Part shown: in pieces, positions 21,489-26,444 of the stretch
Layout: every line of letters starts with the position of its first letter
How positions within the stretch are numbered: the first letter of the stretch is position 1
NCBI GenBank assembly: GCA_013815535.1
Contig: JACDGC010000008.1
Span: 1-26,444 of the forward strand
Length of the DNA stretch: 26,444 nt
From: Ktedonobacterales bacterium
Lineage (GTDB): Bacteria > Chloroflexota > Ktedonobacteria > Ktedonobacterales > JACDGC01
Direction of reading: 5' to 3'
Notes under the pieces: generated by a model
What the model was told of the DNA's origin: nothing
What the model saw: only the letters and a program-made list of their open reading frames with translations
Databases searched by the model: none
Program-made: the position numbers and the translations under genes

Positions 21489-21535
21489 GTGATATGCGCC
21501 CTCGTTCGTCGTGCGCTAGCATATCACTCTTTTGC
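21489..21535 (+). terminator. Rho-independent-type terminator after the reductase gene
   Basis: GTGATATG (21489-21496) pairs with CATATCAC (21520-21527), with an extra GCGC pairing inside, followed by TCTTTT. Placed ten bases after the stop codon. Confidence 0.7.
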
Positions 21536-21658
21536 ACGGTTAGCGATTGATTGCCACCCTCTGTCTGTTCCATGACAGGGGGCGGCCTATTATTTTCAGG
21601 GGCGTGCATGATATTCTGTGGGGATGCAAGAGTGCGACAGATGGGAGACGCAGGAATC

Positions 21659-22567
21659 ATGGCGGGATTAGAGCAGCGGGTCATTGGGCGAACGGGTGTG
21701 GGCGTCACGTTTCTGGGGTTTGGTGCGTTGGAGATTGGGCGCGACTGGGGGCTGGGGTCCGGTGAGTCGCTGCTGCGGCCAGATGACGAAGCGGCGGGGC
21801 AGGTGCTCAACACCGTGCTGGACGTGGGCATCACTCTCATCGATACGGCGGCGGCCTATCATCGCAGCGAGGAACGCATCGGGCGCTCTGTGGCGGATCG
21901 GCGCGGGGAGTTCGTGCTGGCGACGAAGTGTGGCGAGCACAGCCAGGAGCCGGACACCTACTATGATTTTTCATATGCAGGCATCACAGCCTCCATTGAT
22001 CGCAGTTTGCAGTTGCTGCGCACTGATGTCATCGACATCTTGCAAATCCACTTTGGCCCCGATCCGGAAGAGGTGCTGGACCGTGGCGAGACGGTGGGGG
22101 CGATGAAGGCCGCGCAGGGGGCTGGGAAGGTGCGCTTCTTGGGAGCCTCGATTGATGACGAATTGGCAACGCGATGCATTCAGAGCGGTGATTTCGACGT
22201 GATGCAATTGGGCTACAACTTGCTGCGCCAGGAGAACGCAGCCAACATTGATCTGGCAGCGGAGCATGGCATCGGCGTTTTCATCCGCACCGGATTGGGT
22301 AATGGTTTGCTGACCGAGCGCGTGCTACCGCTGCTGGATGCCGTGCCGGAGGGTGCAACCATCAAACGTCTGCTTGATCTGGTGGATGGTGACCCAGCTG
22401 GCCTCACGGCCTTGGGGATGGCATTCCTCCACGCGAACCCTGGCATCACGTCAGTGCTGCTCGGCACCAAGCGTGTGGCGCACGTCCGCGACAATCTGGC
22501 GCTGTTGGACGCATTGCCGCGCTACGAAGCATTGTTGCCGCAGGCGCAGGCCATTGTCGCGGGGTAG
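21659..22567 (+). CDS. Aldo/keto reductase
   Basis: A 302-residue AKR-superfamily NADPH-dependent oxidoreductase with the (beta/alpha)8 fold. N-terminal LEQRVIGRTGVGVTFLGFGA is the typical first strand; the catalytic tetrad is visible as Asp62 and Tyr67 in DTAAAYHRSEERIG, Lys90 in VLATKCG and His131 in ILQIHFG. The cofactor end is GITSVLLGTKRVAHVRDNL. ATG 21659, preceded by CAGGAATC, is preferred to the earlier in-frame ATGs (21551, 21641), because homology begins there. It probably reduces an aldehyde or ketone, with the substrate unknown. A terminator separates it from the reductase upstream; it ends 41 bases before a truncated threonine synthase start. Confidence 0.9.
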   Translation: MAGLEQRVIGRTGVGVTFLGFGALEIGRDWGLGSGESLLRPDDEAAGQVLNTVLDVGITLIDTAAAYHRSEERIGRSVADRRGEFVLATKCGEHSQEPDTYYDFSYAGITASIDRSLQLLRTDVIDILQIHFGPDPEEVLDRGETVGAMKAAQGAGKVRFLGASIDDELATRCIQSGDFDVMQLGYNLLRQENAANIDLAAEHGIGVFIRTGLGNGLLTERVLPLLDAVPEGATIKRLLDLVDGDPAGLTALGMAFLHANPGITSVLLGTKRVAHVRDNLALLDALPRYEALLPQAQAIVAG

Positions 22568-22608
22568 TAGGAATGGGGCCGCTTGAAACGGCGAAAGGAT
22601 CGTGTCAC

Positions 22609-22815
22609 GTGACCACTTACCTCGCGCATCTCGTGTGCTCGCGCTGCGATGCTGTTTACCCTGCGGAGGTTGAGCAGCATGTGTGCCCAGATCATAGCGC
22701 TCCCTTGCTGGCGCGCTATGATCTGGAACGGTTGCGGCGCGACGTGCCGCGCGACCAGATCACGGCGCGTTCGTGGTCGCACGGTCTGTGGCGCTATGCG
22801 GAACTCTTGTTAGGG
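22609..22815 (+). pseudogene. N-terminal stub of threonine synthase
   Basis: From GTG 22609 (AAAGGA upstream) it reads TTYLAHLVCSRCDAVYPAEV, VCPDHSAPLLARYDLERLRR and LWRYAELLL, the zinc-ribbon and first helix of bacterial threonine synthase (PLP enzyme; homoserine phosphate to threonine). Metal-ribbon residues Cys-x2-Cys and Cys-x2-His are present, with His replacing the last Cys. After LLLGG homology ends and the frame runs into the next gene. The catalytic PLP domain is absent, so this is a broken copy left by recombination. Confidence 0.75.
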
Positions 22816-22822
22816 GGAGCAG

Positions 22823-23785
22823 ATGAAAGCAATAATTTACACGCGGTACGGTTCGCCAGATGTCTTGCAGTTGGCCGAAGCAGACAAGCCACTACCTCAA
22901 GCGAATCAGGTGCTGATCAAGGTGCATGCAGCATCGGCCAATCCGGTAGACTGGCATAGCATGCGCGGCGCGCCATTCATGGTGCGTATGAGCGACGGAT
23001 GGCGCCACCCCAAAGATGGGCGCATCGGTGTTGATCTTGCGGGGGTGGTGGAAGCAGTGGGTGACACCGTTACGCAGTTTCATCCTGGCGATGCCGTCTT
23101 TGGGCGGGGCACTGGCTCGTTTGCAGAATATGTGTGTGCACGTGTGACCTCGGTGGCCCCCAAACCAGCAGCGTTGAGCTTTGAGGCTGCGGCAGCGGTT
23201 CCCATCGCGGCGCTGACCGCGCTGCAAGGGTTGCAAGATGCTGGGCAGGTGCAGACGGGTCAGCAGGTGCTGATCAATGGCGCATCCGGCGGCGTGGGGA
23301 CGTTTGCAGTGCAAATTGCGAAGGCGCTGGGTGCCCACGTTACCGGGGTAAGCAGCACCGGGAATATCGAATTGGTGCGCTCGATTGGCGCGGATCAGGT
23401 CATCGATTATACTCAGGCCGATTTCACCAGGTCTGGGCAACACTATGATGTCATCTTCGATACCGTGGGCGCGTGCTCGATTGCGGCGTATCAGCGGGCG
23501 CTCAGGCCGCAAGGGATCGCGCTGGTGGTCGGATTCTCTTCGACACCTAAGTTGCTCAATCATATGATCTTAGGGCCAATGCGCTCCCGCTCTGGGAAGC
23601 AACAGATTCGGATGTTTATGGCGCAGCCGAATCAGCAGCATCTGTTGCGCATCAAAGAATTGCTCGAAGCGAGCAAGGTCGTTCCTGTGATTGATCGGCG
23701 TTATCCACTCGCAGAGACCCCCGAAGCAATCCGTTATCTCGAAGCGGGGCATGCTAGAGGCAAGGTAGTCATCACTGTGCTGTGA
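22823..23785 (+). CDS. NAD(P)H:quinone oxidoreductase-like MDR protein
   Basis: A 320-residue zinc-free medium-chain dehydrogenase/reductase. It opens MKAIIYTRYGSPDVLQLAEA, a signature of the group, then VHAASANPVDWHSMRG, GVDLAGVVEAVGDTVTQFHP and the nucleotide loop INGASGGVGTFAVQIAKALG (Gly-rich 153-159). The zinc ligands of alcohol dehydrogenases are not present, as in QOR and related enoyl-type reductases. AGGGGGAGCAG precedes the ATG. Likely function is NAD(P)H-dependent reduction of quinones or enones in the cytoplasm. It starts just after the threonine synthase stub ends, so the join that cut that gene may have placed this one here. Confidence 0.9.
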   Translation: MKAIIYTRYGSPDVLQLAEADKPLPQANQVLIKVHAASANPVDWHSMRGAPFMVRMSDGWRHPKDGRIGVDLAGVVEAVGDTVTQFHPGDAVFGRGTGSFAEYVCARVTSVAPKPAALSFEAAAAVPIAALTALQGLQDAGQVQTGQQVLINGASGGVGTFAVQIAKALGAHVTGVSSTGNIELVRSIGADQVIDYTQADFTRSGQHYDVIFDTVGACSIAAYQRALRPQGIALVVGFSSTPKLLNHMILGPMRSRSGKQQIRMFMAQPNQQHLLRIKELLEASKVVPVIDRRYPLAETPEAIRYLEAGHARGKVVITVL

Positions 23786-23937
23786 CCCATCGCTGCTGGC
23801 CAGCGGTAGTGGTACACCAAATTGGATTTGGCATGATAATATGTGTCGAGCGGCCATTATCCTGATACGGTATTCTCATCTGAGCAGGATGTCGAGATTG
23901 GCATTGTGCGTGAGTGTGGTCTCGTGAGGAGCTGGAA

Positions 23938-24561
23938 GTGCCTCCTGCGCATTTCCCATTATCGGCCATCATTCTGGCTGGGGGCCAGAGCCGCCGCATG
24001 GGACATGATAAATCCCTGATGCGCGTCCCCGACACTGGACAGACGCTCATTGAGCAGACGATAGCCTCTGCGCGCACGGTGGCGGATGACATCGTCATCA
24101 GCACGAATGATGCGGCGCGCTATGCCTGGCTGCCCTATCCCACGGTGGCGGATGTGCCTGGGGCTAAGGGTCCGCTTGGGGGCATTGCCGCTGGGTTGGG
24201 GGCAATTGCGGGCCAATATGGGTTGGTGCTGGCCTGCGATCTGCCGTTGCTCGCGCCTGCCGTGTTGCGCGTGTTGGTCGAGCAGTTGCGCCCAGAGGAT
24301 GATGCGGTTGTGCCCCGTCACGCCGATGGGGAATGCGAACCGCTCTGCGCGATTTACCATGTCAGCACGCTTCCCACGTTGTTGTCACACATTCAAGGCC
24401 AGCAATTTGCCGTGCATCAGGTGCTTGAGGCGGTGGCGACACATTGGGTGGATGATGCGATGCTGCGCGCGGTTGATCCGCAATTGCAATCATTCAGCAA
24501 TGTGAATACGCCAGATGAATGGCGGGTGGCATGGGAAAATGTTGCTCATGAAGCAGGATAG
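23938..24561 (+). CDS. mobA: Molybdenum cofactor guanylyltransferase
   Basis: MobA transfers GMP from GTP to molybdopterin to form the guanine dinucleotide cofactor. A GTG start at 23938 with GAGGAG six bases ahead gives 207 residues; a GTG at 23914 is possible but adds only polar residues. The GTP-binding loop AIILAGGQSRRMGHDKS (residues 10-26) has the essential GGxSxRMGxDK signature; VADVPGAKGPLGGIAAGL (70-87) and LACDLPLL (Asp101 metal ligand) complete the site. CEPLCAIYH and the C-terminal NVNTPDEW are family hallmarks. It points towards moeA on the other strand; both serve Moco synthesis, which suggests this end of the window was a molybdoenzyme-related locus. Confidence 0.92.
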   Translation: MPPAHFPLSAIILAGGQSRRMGHDKSLMRVPDTGQTLIEQTIASARTVADDIVISTNDAARYAWLPYPTVADVPGAKGPLGGIAAGLGAIAGQYGLVLACDLPLLAPAVLRVLVEQLRPEDDAVVPRHADGECEPLCAIYHVSTLPTLLSHIQGQQFAVHQVLEAVATHWVDDAMLRAVDPQLQSFSNVNTPDEWRVAWENVAHEAG

Positions 24562-24721
24562 CTTACGGCGAAGTGGACATTGGTGCCGGTTTCTGCTGGC
24601 AAGCAGAACGTTATAGGGGTATCGCAGCGATTCACTTGATAGTTGGTTGCGGCTGGGCACCTGCTGAGATTGGGTTATGGTAGAATGCAGCGACGATGAC
24701 GCCCGATGGAGGTTGAGCCGA

Positions 24722-25677
24722 GTGGTCGGTGCTGGGCTGCGCCACGGCCTATTTCGCGGCGCAGGCTGGTCATAAGGTGGTCATCACCAAGATGCGCGAT
24801 GTGGCGCTGGGGGCCAGCAGTCGCAACGCGGGCTTCATGATCACCGGACTCGATACGTATTATCATGATGCCATCGCACTATGGGCACGAAGCCGTGCGC
24901 GATCCATGGGGTATTTCGGCCAAAACCCACGCCTATTGGCGCAGTTTCATCAAGGATGGCAACGTGCGCCTCGAGAAGTGCGACTCCAGGTTGCTGGCAG
25001 AAAGCGCAGATGAAGCCTGCGAATTGGTCGAAGCGGTGCATGCCCTCAATGCCGATGGCATCGATGCGGAATTTGTCGAAGGCGATCCGCTGGGGCGTGG
25101 CTACTGCGCAGCGATTCGCCAGCCGTGGGATGCCGCTGTGCAGCCCTGTGAACTGGCCCGCGCGGTGCTGGCCGCTAGCGGCGCGGAACTCATCAACAAC
25201 AATGAATTGTATGACATTCAGCCCGCCAAGGGTGGGGGCGTGACGGTGCTGACGCGCCGCTGTCGAATGGTCGGGCGCTCAACACCTGCGGCCATAGTGA
25301 CTATGGCTTCATGTTTTATCGGGATACGTTCGCTGGCTGTTTGCTCATCGGGGGCGGTCGCAAACAGAACAAGGCATCTGAGCATGACACCACCGATGAT
25401 CGCGTGACCGCTCCCGTGCAAGGGGTGCTGGATGCATATTTGCAAGAGCATTTCCCAGAGGTCGATGTGCCGTCGAGCGACGGTGGGCGGGCATCATGGC
25501 CTTCACACCAGATGGGCTGCCGATGGTAGGGACGCTGCCCCAGCATCCTGACGTGGGATTTTGCATCGCGTGCAATGGTCATGGCTCGACATGGGCGCGG
25601 CGACGGCTGAACGCGCTGTCGATTTCTTGCTGAATGGGACTGATCCTGGTGTCATCCACACGTCGCGGTTCGACTGA
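24722..25677 (+). pseudogene. FAD-dependent amine/amino acid oxidase remnant with multiple lesions
   Basis: Homologous to DAO-type FAD oxidoreductases but broken in several places. The expected VVGAGVLGCATAYF is collapsed at 24722-24735: VVGAG and LGCATAYF lie in different frames, as if one copy of a GGTGCTGG repeat were lost. The frame then runs ASSRNAGFMITGLDTYYHDA to about 24870, shifts, and gives YGHEAVRDPWGISAKTHAYW, DGIDAEFVEGDPLGRGYCAA and VTVLTRRCRM. Near 25270 some 45 codons (the CTNAYT-type central part) are missing, and the next frame gives CGHSDYGFMFYRDTF and GGGRKQNKA. Two more shifts near 25485 and 25590 lead to RWAGIMAFTPDGLPMVGTLP and AERAVDFLLNGTDP, ending at TGA 25675-25677. 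Long stretches still match the family, so loss of function is fairly recent. Confidence 0.85.
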
Positions 25678-25709
25678 GTACGGTGGATGTGCCATCATGG
25701 TCTGATGTG

Positions 25710-26444
25710 TTACAGCGCGCCAAGGGCATCCAGGGGCAGGATGGAAATGCGGTCGCCAATGGCGTAGTGTTCGCGCGATTCGTGGGCGACGATCAGGCAG
25801 GTGCTGTGGGCGAGGGTGGCAAACTGGTTGGGCATCTGCCCACCCGCCAGCCGCACATGCAATTGTCCATCTTGTAACGTGTGCGTGCCGCGCAAGAAAT
25901 GGCGTTTGTGGCTGCCATTGCGGATCGGCTCAGCACAGAATGCTTCGACCAGGGGTGGCTCTGGGTCTAGCCCCTGCAATTGGGCCAGGTGGGCGCGGAC
26001 GAAGAGCGCGCACCCCACGAAAGCGGCAATGGGGTTGCCGGGCAGGCCGATCAAGGGCGTCGTGCCGATGGCACCGAAGGCCAGTGGCTTGCCGGGGCGC
26101 ATCAAGATTTGCCAGAAATCGATGGTACCATCCAGGCTGAGGGCATCTTTGACGAGATCGAAGTCGCCCGTGGAGATACCGCCGCTGGTGATGATGAGAT
26201 CGACCCCATGCTGCAAGGCTTGCCCGATGCAATCGCGGACGGTCCCAACGTGATCTGACGCAGTGAACTTACATGCAACTTCAGCGCCCATACGGTGCAA
26301 ATGGGTGGCCAGCATGAGCGTGTTGCTGTCATAGATGTGCCCCGGTGGGAGTGGATTACCAGGCTGCACCAATTCATCGCCGGTGCTGATGAGCGCGACA
26401 CGGGGGCGACGGATGCAGGGAAGCTCGGTCAGGCCCAGGGCGGC
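25710..26444 (-). CDS. moeA: Molybdopterin molybdotransferase (N-terminus beyond window)
   Basis: C-terminal 60% of MoeA, which inserts molybdate into adenylated molybdopterin. The frame is open to the window edge, so the N-terminal domains are outside. Visible: VALISTGDELVQPGNPLPPG, IYDSNTLML, the MPT-binding signature ITSGGISTGDFDLVKDAL, MRPGKPLAFG and GLPGNPIAAFVG, followed by domain IV ending ISILPLDALGAL. All motifs are intact. Transcription runs left, converging with mobA across the FAD oxidase pseudogene. Adequate spacing after its TAA/TGA leaves no overlap with that remnant. Confidence 0.93.
   Translation of the reverse strand, partial: AALGLTELPCIRRPRVALISTGDELVQPGNPLPPGHIYDSNTLMLATHLHRMGAEVACKFTASDHVGTVRDCIGQALQHGVDLIITSGGISTGDFDLVKDALSLDGTIDFWQILMRPGKPLAFGAIGTTPLIGLPGNPIAAFVGCALFVRAHLAQLQGLDPEPPLVEAFCAEPIRNGSHKRHFLRGTHTLQDGQLHVRLAGGQMPNQFATLAHSTCLIVAHESREHYAIGDRISILPLDALGAL

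Noticed and set aside
24562..24721. Promoter or riboswitch between mobA and the oxidase remnant
   Set aside because: Some T-rich and TATGGT-like bases but no convincing -35/-10 pair or conserved Moco-riboswitch-like structure.
1..26444. CRISPR array, tRNA or rRNA genes
   Set aside because: No regularly spaced repeats, no cloverleaf-like sequence and no rRNA signature were seen in the window.

Overview
The window looks like a piece of an environmental bacterial chromosome of moderately high G+C. A Chloroflexota host (Ktedonobacteria or Chloroflexia-like) is the best guess. This rests on gene style: several RibD/DHFR-fold reductases paired with AraC or MerR regulators, a BTAD/SARP regulator start ending in FLFWPD, SNF2 helicase remnants, CHAT and WD40 proteins, and many IS fragments. 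There is no rRNA or tRNA to confirm it. It is an accessory, reshuffled region: intact metabolic and resistance-like genes sit between decayed genes and insertion sequences.

Layout. 1-4700: end of a membrane protein, an AadA-like aminoglycoside nucleotidyltransferase whose second metal-binding Asp is Gly, a six-TM protein, and two neighbouring DHFR-fold reductases. 4750-6450, minus strand: remnants of an SNF2 helicase (N-terminally truncated, one frameshift, motif VI arginines changed) and a frameshifted SnoaL-like protein. 6748-8514, minus: a large intact MOSC / ferredoxin-reductase / [2Fe-2S] fusion. 8743-11000: an A+T-rich foreign patch with the end of a CHAT protease and a WD40 protein, split by an IS630-family element with two overlapping frames. 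11044-11760: transposase and serine-recombinase fragments. 11848-13823, minus: a G+C-rich NmrA-like NAD(P)-binding protein and a MerR regulator with a typical 20-bp-spacer promoter.

14252-16923: a 43-bp inverted repeat pair; a complete ISL3-family element (14697-16585) with 86-bp terminal inverted repeats and an 8-bp target duplication GAGAGGGG; a 146-bp imperfect palindrome; and a BTAD/SARP gene start cut off at that palindrome. 17205-19148, minus: a lipoprotein, then a MarR regulator translationally coupled to an AHL-lactonase-like metallo-hydrolase, with a perfect consensus sigma-70 promoter and a palindromic operator. 19314-23785, plus: a nucleotidyltransferase, a broken AraC regulator, a third DHFR-fold reductase, an aldo/keto reductase, a threonine synthase stub and a quinone-oxidoreductase-like MDR protein. 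23938-end: MobA (plus) and MoeA (minus, running off the window), both molybdenum cofactor genes, converge on a heavily mutated FAD-dependent amine/amino acid oxidase pseudogene.

How they fit together. The clearest functional units are MarR + metallo-hydrolase (self-regulated), MerR autoregulation, and the molybdenum cofactor pair, which could relate to the MOSC protein. At least eight genes are broken or truncated, so much of the window is decaying cargo. I did not find a convincing intact new multi-gene system. The nearest candidates are the CHAT/WD40 remnant, the two unexplained inverted-repeat structures and the ISL3 element with very long inverted repeats.
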